A stretch of DNA of 64,000 nucleotides from RECM01 sp047921215 (GCA_047921215.1 JBLRWO010000014.1:27112-91111), one strand, 5' to 3'; counted from the stretch's first letter, positions 7,920 through 17,263 are shown. The notes: generated by a model from the letters alone, not told the origin. Numbers and translations are program-made.

Positions 7920-9299
7920 ATGTTTTCAATGCAACATTTCGACAGCATCATAATTGGTTCGGGCCAGGCCGGCACTCCCCTGGTATTCAAAATGGCTTCA
8001 AATAATAAAAAAGTGGCCTTCATAGAAAAAAAGACCGTTGGCGGAACGTGTCTGAATGTTGGTTGCACCCCTACTAAAGCATATGTTGCTAGTGCAAGGC
8101 GCATTTGGGATGCTTATAACGGAGAAGAGCTTGGCATTGAAATTCCGGATGGTACAAAGGCAAACCTGAAGAAAATAAAGGAGCGTAAGGATAGTCTCAT
8201 ATCTAAATCGGTTAACGGCATCCAAAACGGAATTGAAAAAAATAACAATATTCATTTTTTTCCCGGCAAGGCCACCTTCTGCGGACCAAAGGAAGTGGAA
8301 ATTAATGGCGAAATAATTACAGCCCCAAACATTTACATTAATGTAGGCGCTAAGGCATTTATACCTGATGTCTTTAAAAGTGTCCCGTATCTCACCAACG
8401 AATCTATACTTGAACTTGAGAAAATACCCGGTCACCTTATCGTTATTGGCGGGAGCTATATTGGCCTGGAATTTGGCCAGATGTTCAGGCGCTTCGGAAG
8501 TAAGGTTACCATTATCGAACGTTCGGAGCGGCTTGTTTACAGGGAAGATGTCGAAACCAGTGCTGCCATAAAAGAAATTCTTGAGCAAGAGGATATCGAT
8601 ATCCGTTTAAATTCAACCGTTTCCGGGGCAGAAAACAGTAAAAGCGGAATTTGTCTCACACTTCAGGCCGATGGGGAACAAGAAATTCTAACCGGCTCCC
8701 ACGTATTGGTTGCTGTAGGTCGTACTCCCAACACCAGCGATTTAAATCTGGAGGCAACCCATATAAAAACAGACGAAAAGGGCTTTATACCTGTTAATGA
8801 TAAGTTAGAAACCGAAGTTAATGGAATTTTCGCTCTTGGCGACTGCAATGGTAAAGGCGCATTTACCCACACAGCATATAACGATTACGAAATAATTGCT
8901 GATAATATGTTCGGGGGCCGGCAGCGAAAGGTCTCAGACCGAATAACTACCTACGGACTTTACATTGATCCTCCTTTGGGAAGGGTGGGTTTAACAAGGC
9001 AGGAAGCACTTCAACTGGGATACACCTTACTGGAAAGCAAACGCCCGATGAACCGCATTGCGCGTGCCAAAGAGAAAGGGGAAACCAATGGTTTTATGAG
9101 TGCGATTATCGATGCCGATACCAACCGGATTTTGGGGGCTGCTGTTTTGGGTGTTGGGGGAGACGAAATAATTAGCAGTTTGGTAAACATTATGTATGCA
9201 GACAAACCTTATACTGTAATACGGGATTCGGTTCAGCCCCATCCTACGGTATCGGAACTTATACCTACAATGCTGGAAAATCCTGAACCTGTACATTGA
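7920..9299 (+). CDS. FAD-dependent pyridine nucleotide-disulfide oxidoreductase (mercuric reductase-like)
   Basis: 459 residues. Domains in order: FAD-binding GSGQAGTP near the N-terminus, the redox pair in GGTCLNVGCTPTK (C-x4-C), the NAD(P) motif GGSYIGLEFGQMF, the second FAD motif ALGDCNG, and the dimerisation domain ending in HPTVSELIP, which holds the catalytic histidine. This is a full-length group I flavin disulfide reductase. The mercury-specific N-terminal domain and C-terminal vicinal cysteines are absent, so mercury reduction is unlikely. It stands just upstream of egtB and egtD, so reduction of a low-molecular-weight thiol disulfide is an attractive inference. The start could also be the second ATG at 7929. 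Confidence 0.85.
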   Translation: MFSMQHFDSIIIGSGQAGTPLVFKMASNNKKVAFIEKKTVGGTCLNVGCTPTKAYVASARRIWDAYNGEELGIEIPDGTKANLKKIKERKDSLISKSVNGIQNGIEKNNNIHFFPGKATFCGPKEVEINGEIITAPNIYINVGAKAFIPDVFKSVPYLTNESILELEKIPGHLIVIGGSYIGLEFGQMFRRFGSKVTIIERSERLVYREDVETSAAIKEILEQEDIDIRLNSTVSGAENSKSGICLTLQADGEQEILTGSHVLVAVGRTPNTSDLNLEATHIKTDEKGFIPVNDKLETEVNGIFALGDCNGKGAFTHTAYNDYEIIADNMFGGRQRKVSDRITTYGLYIDPPLGRVGLTRQEALQLGYTLLESKRPMNRIARAKEKGETNGFMSAIIDADTNRILGAAVLGVGGDEIISSLVNIMYADKPYTVIRDSVQPHPTVSELIPTMLENPEPVH

Positions 9300-9335
9300 A
9301 CCCCAGCCCTTTATTAACGGAAAAAGATTTATTTG

Positions 9336-10508
9336 ATGACCCATATGATAACGCAATCAGAACTTTGGGATACTTTAAAAAAAACAAGACAGCACAGCAT
9401 ATTCATTTGTGAACCCTTACAGCTGGAAGATTATGTGCTACAGCCCATGGAAAATGTGTCACCTCCCAAGTGGCACCTTGCACACACAACCTGGTTTTTC
9501 GAGCAGCTTGTGCTTCTTCCTAACCTCCAGGGGTATAAAGAATATCATCCCGACTTCTCCTATCTTTTTAACAGCTACTACAACACCTTAGGTGAGCGCA
9601 CCCTGCGCGCGCATCGGGGATTTATGAGCAGGCCAACCGTCGATGAGGTGTATGCTTACCGGAATTACGTGAATGAACATCTCGCTAAGCTGTTTGAGAA
9701 ATCCTTAAATCAGGACGTGCTGCATATCATTGAAACAGGCATCAATCACGAGCAGCAGCATCAGGAGCTTTTAGCCTATGACCTGAAGTACATTCTTGGT
9801 TTGCAGCCCACTTTCCCGCCATATGCAGACCGGTTTATGGCTCCCGACGAAACGGCACAAATTGAATGGGTAACCGTTGAACCCGGCATTTACGAAATTG
9901 GCGCAACCGGAAATGCCTTTCATTACGATAATGAGGCACCGAGGCACAAACAATTTCTGAACGGCGTAAAAATTCGAACCTCATTAATCACAAACAAAGA
10001 ATACCTGGAGTTCATACAAGATGACGGGTATCAAAAACACGAATACTGGTTGTCTGAGGGATGGGATTTTATTCAAAGCCAGAACATAAATGTGCCGCTT
10101 TACTGGCATCTTATAGAGGGAACCTGGAAAACCTACACCTTTCGCGGACTTGAAAACCTCAATTTAAATGCGCCTGTTCAGCATATATCTTTATACGAAG
10201 CTGCTGCTTTTGATGAATGGGCCGGATACCGACTGCCCACTGAATTTGAATGGGAAACAGCTGCTGAGCAATTCCGGTGGGGGAGCCTGTGGGAATGGAC
10301 CCAATCGGCTTACTTAGCCTATCCCGGTTACAAAAGAGCTCCCGGAGCACTTGGGGAATACAACTCAAAATTCATGCTTAATCAGAATGTATTAAGAGGA
10401 GCTTCTGTAGCCACACCAGAAGGACACGCGCGGAAAACATACCGGAATTTCTTCCATGCGAGCTGCCGCTGGATCTTTTCGGGCTTACGGGTAGCTTCAG
10501 ATTTGTAG
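9336..10508 (+). CDS. egtB: Ergothioneine biosynthesis protein EgtB (hercynylcysteine sulfoxide synthase type)
   Basis: 390 residues. The N-terminal DinB_2 domain carries the iron-binding histidines: WHLAHTTWFFE near residue 47 and NHEQQHQE near 138-142. The C-terminal FGE-sulfatase/SUMF1 domain (about 170-390) has PVQHISLYEAAAFDEWAGYRLPTEFEWE and the closing NVLRGASVATP...FSGLRVASD. The family joins hercynine to a cysteine donor with O2 using a non-heme iron centre. ATG 9336 is preferred over TTG 9333 and follows a GGAAAAAG stretch. egtD starts 4 bp after the stop, so both are co-translated. Genes for EgtA, EgtC and EgtE are not in this window. Confidence 0.9.
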   Translation: MTHMITQSELWDTLKKTRQHSIFICEPLQLEDYVLQPMENVSPPKWHLAHTTWFFEQLVLLPNLQGYKEYHPDFSYLFNSYYNTLGERTLRAHRGFMSRPTVDEVYAYRNYVNEHLAKLFEKSLNQDVLHIIETGINHEQQHQELLAYDLKYILGLQPTFPPYADRFMAPDETAQIEWVTVEPGIYEIGATGNAFHYDNEAPRHKQFLNGVKIRTSLITNKEYLEFIQDDGYQKHEYWLSEGWDFIQSQNINVPLYWHLIEGTWKTYTFRGLENLNLNAPVQHISLYEAAAFDEWAGYRLPTEFEWETAAEQFRWGSLWEWTQSAYLAYPGYKRAPGALGEYNSKFMLNQNVLRGASVATPEGHARKTYRNFFHASCRWIFSGLRVASDL

Positions 10509-10512
10509 ACAC

Positions 10513-11454
10513 ATGACAGATTTTTTAGATGATGTTATAGACGGCCTTTCGCATACGCCCAAGTCCATTCCATCCCGATACTTTTACGATCAGCAGGGAA
10601 GCCGGCTTTTTCAGGCTATAATGAAGCTTGATGAATATTACCTGCCGGAAGCGGAACTCGATATCCTGAGCCATCAATCCGGGAACATCCTGAAAACCAT
10701 TCAACTGGGTAACAGGGAATTGGACATTATTGAGTTAGGCGCCGGTGACGGTAGTAAAACAAGTATATTTATAAAAAATATTGCACAGAACGATATATGC
10801 ATAAAATACTATCCGCTAGATATTTCGAAAGATATTTTAACTGTTAACAAGGCACTAATTGAAAAAGAGGTACCGGGTGTTGATGTACATCCCATTGCGG
10901 GAAATTTCTTCAAGACCTTGTCTCTGGTACCACATAACGGCAGGATGCGTCTTATTCTTTTTATGGGAAGCAATATTGGTAACATGACCAACGAACGGAT
11001 TAACCTGTTCCTCAAATGGATTCGTGATCACACAAAACTGTCTGATGTTGCCATGATTGCTTTCGACCTGAAAAAGGATCCGGTTACAATTTTAAACGCA
11101 TACAACGATTCGAAGGGCATTACCCGGGCTTTCAATCTGAATTTGTTGCACAGGATCAACCGGGAGTTAGGCGGCCGTTTCGATGTTGATCAATTTGAAC
11201 ATTATCCGGTTTACGACCCGGTTTCCGGTACGGCAAGCAGTTATTTAATAAGCCAGAAAGAACAAACGGCAAGTATTCTAAATGGAGATTATACCTTCCA
11301 TTTTGAAGCGTATGAAACGATACAAACAGAGATTTCCCGCAAATTCACCATTAAAAACATGGAAGAATTGTACAACCTTGCGTGCTTTAAAGCACTTAGC
11401 CACTTTACCGACAGCCAAAAGCTGTACGCCATCTCTTTGATATCACAGGCCTGA
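10513..11454 (+). CDS. egtD: L-histidine N-alpha-methyltransferase EgtD
   Basis: 313 residues, the usual length for EgtD. Seen: the signature start (SIPSRYFYDQQGSRLF-x-AI, DEYYLPEAE), the SAM motif IELGAGDGSKT, YYPLDIS, the GSNIGN block and DLKKDP. The enzyme trimethylates histidine to hercynine, the substrate of EgtB. The gene follows egtB by 4 bp. Together they supply the first two steps of ergothioneine synthesis; the C-S lyase step must be encoded elsewhere or performed by another protein. Confidence 0.92.
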   Translation: MTDFLDDVIDGLSHTPKSIPSRYFYDQQGSRLFQAIMKLDEYYLPEAELDILSHQSGNILKTIQLGNRELDIIELGAGDGSKTSIFIKNIAQNDICIKYYPLDISKDILTVNKALIEKEVPGVDVHPIAGNFFKTLSLVPHNGRMRLILFMGSNIGNMTNERINLFLKWIRDHTKLSDVAMIAFDLKKDPVTILNAYNDSKGITRAFNLNLLHRINRELGGRFDVDQFEHYPVYDPVSGTASSYLISQKEQTASILNGDYTFHFEAYETIQTEISRKFTIKNMEELYNLACFKALSHFTDSQKLYAISLISQA

Positions 11455-11491
11455 TGCAACTGCACAGAATCAATCAAATAACATCATCCTT

Positions 11492-13105
11492 ATGAAAAAG
11501 TCTAAACTTGCCCTACTAGCCGAGCTGAAAGACCGTGAGCCCAGGACTTATGTGGTAAATAACCTCGATTTGGTTGCCATTCGTTACAACGATACTGTTT
11601 CGGTACTGTATGGCCGGTGCCTGCACAGGGGAGCACTCATGGGAGATGGGTATGTTGAGGGAGATAACCTGATTTGCGGGCTCCACGGTTGGGATTATCG
11701 CATTGACACCGGTGTTTCTGAGTATGACAACAGTGAAGTACTACACAAGTTTTTTTCTGAAATTAAAGATGATGCTGTCTGGGTGGATGAAGATGAAATA
11801 GATTCTTATCTGCAAGAAAATCCCCAGCCGTTCAACCGCGAGCAATATCTGGGCGCATACGCAGATACCCATCCCGAGGAAACCGAGCCCTACACAAATT
11901 ACATTCAGGATCTGGCCCGCAACGGACTTACCAAAACGGGCCTCCACGGTCCCTCTGCCTCGATGGGCGTTGATCGGAATACCCTGCCCAAATGGGAAAG
12001 CATTCAGTTTCTGCCGGCTCAGCTGGCTAAACGCCCCTTGCTCGATGAAGAGCCTGTAGAAACAAAAGTAACTATAGGCCCACGGGCCAAAAAACCACTC
12101 ATCCTGGATATACCTATATTTGTTTCCGACATGAGTTTTGGCGCCCTTTCTAAAGAGGCCAAAATAGCCTTGGCTATGGGCGCGGAAAAAGCCGGAACAG
12201 GCATATGTTCCGGTGAGGGTGGTATGCTGCCCGAAGAGCAGGAAAACAACAGCCGGTATTTCTATGAACTGGCATCGGCTCAATTTGGCTTTACATGGGA
12301 TAAGTTAAAAAAAGCTCAGGCATTTCACTTTAAAGGCGGACAGGGTGCTAAAACCGGAACCGGCGGCCACCTGCCCGGCATCAAGGTAAGCAGGGAAATT
12401 GCCGAAGTACGCGGGCTGAAAGAAGGCGAAACGGCCATCTCCCCGGCTGCCTTCAAAACTCTGATCAATGCAGATGATTTCCGGAAATTCGGAGATGAAG
12501 TTCGCGAAAGAACTGGCGGCATTCCCGTGGGTTTTAAAATAGCGGCCAGCCACATCGAAGCCGATATAGATTTTGCTCTTGCTGCGGATGCCGATTACAT
12601 CATTCTGGATGGACGTGGTGGCGGTACCGGCTCAGCCCCAACCATCTTGCGAGATAATATAAATGTACCCACTATTCCGGCTTTGGCACGTGCCAGAAAA
12701 CACCTTGATGCCAGGGGAGCCAAAGATGTAACCTTAATTATTACAGGCGGACTCCGGGTTCCGGCCGATTTTGCAAAAGCGTTAATGCTCGGAGCTGATG
12801 CCGTGGCTGTTGCAAATTCTGCCATGCAAGCCATCGGATGCCTGGGCATGCGGGCCTGTGGCAGCAACAATTGTCCGGTTGGCATTGCCACCCAAAAACA
12901 GGACTTGCGCTCAAGATTCATCGTTGAAAGTTCAGCGGCTCAACTTGCTAATTTTTTTAACGCTTCTGCCGATTTAATGAAAGTTATCGCCCGGGCATGC
13001 GGTTATAATTCTGTCAGGAATTTCAATCAGAACGACTTATCAACCATAGACTTCAACATACATCGTTTAACCGGAATCCCTTATGCAGGAATATCTTTCG
13101 ATTGA
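11492..13105 (+). CDS. Rieske [2Fe-2S] domain fused to FMN-binding glutamate synthase-like domain
   Basis: 537 residues. The first 110 form a Rieske domain with C43-x-H45 and C62-x2-H65. The rest is a GltB2-type FMN barrel (starting near residue 150) with SDMSFGALSKEAK, GEGGM, KGGQGAKTGTGGHLPG, DGRGGGTGSAP, TGGLR and the iron-sulfur motif C-LGMRA-C-GSNN-C. The glutamine amidotransferase domain of true GltB is missing, as in other stand-alone GltS-like oxidoreductases. The Rieske part probably feeds or drains electrons for the FMN site; the substrate is unknown. Its place after egtD, with only 37 bp between, suggests joint expression with the thiol genes, but a link in function is not shown. 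Confidence 0.85.
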   Translation: MKKSKLALLAELKDREPRTYVVNNLDLVAIRYNDTVSVLYGRCLHRGALMGDGYVEGDNLICGLHGWDYRIDTGVSEYDNSEVLHKFFSEIKDDAVWVDEDEIDSYLQENPQPFNREQYLGAYADTHPEETEPYTNYIQDLARNGLTKTGLHGPSASMGVDRNTLPKWESIQFLPAQLAKRPLLDEEPVETKVTIGPRAKKPLILDIPIFVSDMSFGALSKEAKIALAMGAEKAGTGICSGEGGMLPEEQENNSRYFYELASAQFGFTWDKLKKAQAFHFKGGQGAKTGTGGHLPGIKVSREIAEVRGLKEGETAISPAAFKTLINADDFRKFGDEVRERTGGIPVGFKIAASHIEADIDFALAADADYIILDGRGGGTGSAPTILRDNINVPTIPALARARKHLDARGAKDVTLIITGGLRVPADFAKALMLGADAVAVANSAMQAIGCLGMRACGSNNCPVGIATQKQDLRSRFIVESSAAQLANFFNASADLMKVIARACGYNSVRNFNQNDLSTIDFNIHRLTGIPYAGISFD

Positions 13106-13868
13106 TCAGGACATTCACCAGCTTGCACAAATCATTGCAAAATTCAACCGGACGTTAGTTTCTGAAAAAAAAGACGACAGCCACACAAACCTCTCTTTTG
13201 ATGCGCTCCATAACTCGCTGCATGGCAGGTGGGCAGAAAACAATGGCACAAAATTTATACTGTCTCTAAACCTCGGTGAATTTGCGTTTCAGCTCAGGGA
13301 TTTTGACAGAAATCTCATTAAACCTTTTCCTGTTGAAGGTTCAACCTATACAGCCCTGGAAAAGACCATTGCCGGATATCTGCCTGAGGCAGGGTTTGAT
13401 TCAGAAGGGTTTTTAGATGATCTCCATTACGAGATTCCCCGGTATGATCTACTGGACAAACCCTACAAAAAATGGTCTCCAAAAGCTCTTGAACTATGGG
13501 TAACATACCGCTCAATGGCCAATACTTCTGCTTATGAATTATTGGATGCCCTCCAAATCAGAGATGAAGTTCGTATCTGGCCGCATCATTTCGACACCGG
13601 GATTTATGTGGAAGCAAGCTCATTTATCGGGCTGGGATTTGGCCTTGCCATAAAAGATGATATGGTAGGCGAGCCCTACTTTTATTTCTCCGGTTACGGA
13701 TTAAATGAATACACCATAGACTACAGTAAAACCCGCGCCCTTACGGCAGGCAAGTGGATTCTGACAGATCATTGGAAGGGAGCGGTGCTATGCCTTTCTG
13801 AAGCATCTCCCGCATCCCTGATAACCTTTCAGCAGGAAGTACTTAAATGGTTTCTTTTAAAAAGTTAA
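13083..13868 (+). CDS. Conserved-looking protein of unknown function (DUF3786-like possibility)
   Basis: 261 residues, not recognised with confidence. There is no signal peptide or membrane segment. Tryptophan- and tyrosine-rich blocks stand out: LHGRWAENNGTKFILSLNLGEF, YEIPRYDLLDKPYKKWSP, RIWPHHFDTGIY and GYGLNEYTIDY. The histidine pair in WPHHFDTG could bind a ligand or metal. The frame overlaps the end of the Rieske-GltS gene by 23 bp, so the real start may be a later in-frame start; the codon texture is that of a real gene. It lies between the Rieske-GltS gene and the broken TSUP gene on the same strand. Confidence 0.6.
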   Translation: MQEYLSIDQDIHQLAQIIAKFNRTLVSEKKDDSHTNLSFDALHNSLHGRWAENNGTKFILSLNLGEFAFQLRDFDRNLIKPFPVEGSTYTALEKTIAGYLPEAGFDSEGFLDDLHYEIPRYDLLDKPYKKWSPKALELWVTYRSMANTSAYELLDALQIRDEVRIWPHHFDTGIYVEASSFIGLGFGLAIKDDMVGEPYFYFSGYGLNEYTIDYSKTRALTAGKWILTDHWKGAVLCLSEASPASLITFQQEVLKWFLLKS

Positions 13869-13885
13869 CCCTTACTTTTTTCTGA

Positions 13886-14551
13886 ATGGAGTTTTCCTTT
13901 GCCCTGTGGTATCTATTCCCGGTTGCCATTTTGGTAGCGACTATAGCTATGAGCAGTGGTATAGGCGGCGCGGTATTTTTCGCATCCCTCTTTATGCTGG
14001 GTTTAAAATTAGATCCTGTAACAGCGGTTGGAGCGGCTTTGGCAACCGAGTTGTTTGGCTTTAGCAGTGGCATGATAGCCTACTATAAGACAAAACTGAT
14101 AGATTTTGAACTGGCAAAACATTTACTGATGTTTTCCATTCCGGCGGCTATTCTTGGTGTTTTGTACGCCGATGCTATTCCGGAAATTGTATTAAAGTCA
14201 ATTTTTGCCGTTGGGTTAATCTTTATCGGGTACCAGCTGTTTTCATCCTGGCGAACCGAAGAACGTGAAAAACACGAAAAGCTTCGTGAAAAGGAATTCG
14301 CCCGTGATTTTGAGAAAGTGCTAACCGATTCAAAAGGAAATGTGTATTGCTATACGGTCTGTAATAAAGGTATGGGCCGTTCTGTTGCATTTATAGGCGG
14401 CGGTCTCCTGGGCATGATTTCGGTAGGTTTGGCTGAATTACAGGAATACCACCTGATGGCAAGATGTAAATTACCTGCCCCGGCTGCGGTAGCAACATCA
14501 ATATTTATTGTTGGTCATGGCGCCCGCCACCACATGAAGGCCGTCATTTAG
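13886..14551 (+). pseudogene. TauE/SafE (TSUP) exporter, truncated and fused by deletion to a TPP enzyme
   Basis: The first 205 or so residues are a normal TSUP permease: SSGIGGAVFFAS, VTAVGAALATELFGF, membrane helices, a cytoplasmic KEF-rich loop and LPAPAAVATSIF. The sequence then switches inside one reading frame to IVGHGARHHMKAVI, which belongs to the central domain of a TPP enzyme, and meets a TAG at 14549-14551. The same frame continues after the stop into the TPP enzyme gene (678 bp, divisible by three). So the last TSUP helices and the first domain of the TPP enzyme were deleted, and a stop followed. Sulfite/sulfonate or anion export is the family role; this copy is probably inactive. 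Confidence 0.8.
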
Positions 14552-14563
14552 TTAGCCGAAACC

Positions 14564-15496
14564 ATGCATGCAGCTGTCTTAACCACCTTTAAAGGAAAGG
14601 GCCAAATACCCGACTCTCACCCTTTAGGGTGCGGTGTTTTGGGGCGAAGCGGTACGCCAGTTGTATCTTATTTTATGAATGAATCGGACCTGCTGCTTGT
14701 AATTGGTGCTTCTTTTTCGAATCACACCGGTATTACACCTAAAAAGCACACCATTCAAATTGATTGTGACCCGCTCGCATTAAGTAAATTCCATAAAATT
14801 GATGTTCCGGCATTTGGTGAAATCTCCAGAACGGTTTCATTGCTGCATAATGAACACATCCGGCTGTCAAAGAACAAGGTAAATCAGGCTCCGGAAATCG
14901 CAAATCGCTGGAATATTTGGAAAGCAGAAAAGACAAAACGCCTGAAAGAAAGCAGAGGTAAAGGTGTAAGTTCATCTTATATTTTTGATGTACTTACCAG
15001 AAAAGCTCCCGAGAACGCCATAATGTGTGTAGATGTAGGAAACAACGCATATTCGTTTGGCCGGTATTTTGAGAGCAAGCACCACACATTTCTGATGTCG
15101 GGCTACCTGGATTCCATGGGTTTTGCTATTCCGGCATCAATGGGTGCATGGGCGGCGGCAGGCAATGAACGCCCCATTATTGCAGTAGCTGGCGATGGCG
15201 GTGCCTGCCAATATCTTTCCGAGTTAACCACCATTGTTAAATATAAAATGCCGGTTAAGATTATTATCCTCAACAATAATGAATTGGGCAAAATCACTAA
15301 GGAACAACGAGCCGGTGGATGGGAGAAATATCAAACCGATTTAATCAATCCCGATTTCGCTCAGTTTGCCGATAGCTGTGGTGCTTTGGGGCTAAAAGTT
15401 GATAAATCCGAAGATTTAGATGAGTCTCTTGAAATACTCTTCGCTTATAACGGACCGGCCCTTTTGGTAATTAAGGCTGACGTAAAGCTTGTTTAA
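14564..15496 (+). pseudogene. TPP-dependent enzyme lacking its N-terminal domain (acetolactate synthase-like)
   Basis: Homology begins before the ATG, near 14512, in frame with the preceding TSUP fragment (GHGAR...AVI-stop-LAETMHAAVLTTFKGKG). The central domain (GRSGTP, LLLVIGASFSNHTG) and the C-terminal TPP-binding domain are intact, with DVGNNAYSFGRYF, SGYLDSMGFAIPASMGAW, GDGGACQYLSEL and a downstream NNNELGK. The pyrimidine-binding N-terminal domain, about 170 residues carrying the catalytic glutamate in this superfamily, is missing. The remaining 310 residues cannot make a complete active site alone. A start at 14564 could still give a folded fragment. Confidence 0.8.
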
Positions 15497-15499
15497 GGG

Positions 15500-15870
15500 A
15501 TTCCACCCCTCAATAATCCAGGGCCTTATGAAGCCGTTGAAAGTTTCAGGTGATGGTCGCTCAGGCGGATGAGCCCGATTAATTCAAGGAATTTAACGGG
15601 GTCGGCCTGATTCATGTAGTAGGCTCCGGCATTCCTCCATGGACCCCGGCCATTTGTGGCCAACCTCCTGGCTCTGGTATGACCCAGGCCCGCTTGCAAC
15701 AGGCGTTTTGCCCGGATGCAGGAGCGTTTCTACTGTTGCCACAATCGCAGCGCAACCGGCAGCGTTTCCGTTTACCTCGCTATCGACACCCTGCTGTTCG
15801 TCTAATGCTTCCCCATGTCGGGTGCACAGGAGACTTTCATTCCCAATTGAATGCGCCCTGCCGGGCGCAC
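15500..15870 (-). mobile_element. 5' fragment of a group II intron (domain I), no RT and no domain V
   Basis: Read on the minus strand, the segment begins at 15870 with GTGCGCCCGGCAGGGCGCA, a GUGYG-type intron 5' end that folds into a hairpin. It continues in the pattern of group II intron domain I, which gives the typical non-coding translation with CAPGRAHS, TRHGEALDEQQGVDSEVNGNAAG, GPGSYQSQEVGHKWPGSMEEC and LLHESGRPR. Nothing like a reverse transcriptase or domain V follows before the TPP enzyme stop at 15496, so it is a truncated relic. The 5' boundary is firm to a few bases if the identification is right; the 3' limit is approximate. Recognition is from remembered sequence texture and was not computed. 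Confidence 0.6.
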
Positions 15871-15919
15871 ATAAGAAAAACATCAGGGAGAAATTCCCCT
15901 TGATGAAGTGAAAGGTGAA

Positions 15920-16456
15920 TTAGTTTCCGATTATGGAATCCCAGTGTTCATTCGCCTGTTGAATCAATACCTGATCTCCGCCATCAGTTTCTTCGGCAAT
16001 CTTGTTCCACCGGTTTTTAGCGTTAATCATTCCAAACATCATGGTATCGAACAACAACAGCTGACCGTCAACAATTTTGAAGTTCCGCTGGTTAACCCCG
16101 TTGACATCACCATCGAGCATTGAGTAGGCGCAATAACCTCCATAAGCAGGCTCAAAGTTGTCCGGGTTAGCCAGAAAAGCCTCACGATTGCTTTCTGAAA
16201 CAAACCGGTATGTTACTCCTCTGTACTCTGTACTGATGGATGACTTGCCTCTTTCGGGTCCGTCTTCAGTAAAATAGCTTACAGGATCGTACCCGTCTAA
16301 AGCCACTCCGTTCTTAAGGTTAAACGTCTCCGCTCTGTTTTCTGCCTGACTATACACGTTAACAGCCATAGATACCACAAATAACAGTGAAAACAGCATG
16401 AGTACAGCTGTTTTGCTAAATTCATTCTTTAGGTAAAGGTTTGATTCGTTCCGCAT
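15920..16456 (-). CDS. Exported YHS-domain protein
   Basis: 178 residues. A signal anchor or signal peptide (about residues 16-36, ending near VYSQ) precedes a YHS-type domain: GVALDGYDPVSYF, YRGVTYRFVSESNREAFLANPDNFEPAYGGYCAYSM and NFKIVDGQLLLF. This is the usual form in marine bacteria, where YHS domains are thought to bind metal through a cysteine/histidine site; here the YGGYCAYS block holds the cysteine. It is a lone gene between the group II intron fragment and the dead kinase. Confidence 0.85.
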   Translation of the reverse strand: MRNESNLYLKNEFSKTAVLMLFSLLFVVSMAVNVYSQAENRAETFNLKNGVALDGYDPVSYFTEDGPERGKSSISTEYRGVTYRFVSESNREAFLANPDNFEPAYGGYCAYSMLDGDVNGVNQRNFKIVDGQLLLFDTMMFGMINAKNRWNKIAEETDGGDQVLIQQANEHWDSIIGN

Positions 16457-16626
16457 AGTATTCCTCGTTTGGGGATTGTTTGTTTGCGTTAACTACTGCC
16501 TTGATTTAGCAGAGTCACTGAAACAGTCGCATCAAACCCTCAAACCTTACAAAAATCCAGACAAACAACATATGTTGCAGTCTGATGGTCTGGGTGCGTT
16601 GTGAAGGTTTCAAGTGTTTCACGAAC

Positions 16627-17263
16627 ATGAAATCATTTATGAAAATTGTAAACGTGCCGTTTTATACTTCTATCGCAGTACTCATGTGGGTGATTTGGCT
16701 ACTTCCAGTTGCAGTTTACAGCCAGTTCGGCATCGAAATTTTCCGCCACATATCCCTACTAGACGGCCTTACGAGTAATTTAATCTGGAAGATGAAGCAG
16801 GATTCGAAAGGCTATATCTGGATTGCCGGAGCAAACGGACCGGGCAGGTACGACAGCTATAATGTAACGTCATTTATTCATGATCCGGGAGATGAGACAT
16901 CGTATTCCGGAGGCCCCTCATTCTCTTTTTTTTTGAGGACGACAACGGATTCATATGGATCGGTTCAGGCTTGGGCATCAACATGTACTGCGATGCAACC
17001 GGAACTTTTACCCGGCTGCTAACGCCGGAATCTGTACCAGTTCCCAGACTAGTTCGTGAAATTATCCGGGCAGACGATCAATCCGTCCGGGCAGCAGGGT
17101 TTGGTGGGTTGCACAGGCTTCTGCCTGCTGAATCAGAACCGGGAATGTTCCAAGCGGAATTGGTCTGAGTATTACCAATGATATTGTGAAGGCGCATAGA
17201 GGAATGATGAATATTGATTCTCAACCCGGACAAACAGTTTTTACCATCAAACTGAACGTGTAA
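16627..17263 (+). pseudogene. Relic of a propeller-type histidine kinase (frameshift plus large internal deletion)
   Basis: The start at 16627 encodes a signal peptide (MKSFMKIVNV...VYSQ) and the first propeller strands (HISLLDGLTSNLIWKMKQDSKGYIWIA). In a run of nine T at 16926-16934 the frame shifts; the protein continues in another frame as EDDNGFIWIGSGLGINMY...TFTRLLTP up to about 17150. It then jumps at 17156 into a third frame that encodes only the last 35 residues of a kinase (GIGLSITNDIVKAH...GQTVFTIKLNV) and stops at 17263. The propellers, Y_Y_Y domain, membrane segment and phospho-acceptor region are gone, a loss of some 2.5-3 kb compared with the gene at 59705. Confidence 0.85.

Noticed and set aside
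7920..9299. Mercury resistance operon
   Set aside because: The reductase lacks the N-terminal metal-binding domain and the C-terminal cysteine pair, and no merR, merT or merP is nearby.
15593..15911. Overlapping frames of 74-96 codons on both strands
   Set aside because: They lie in the presumed group II intron domain I, whose RNA sequence gives such spurious frames.
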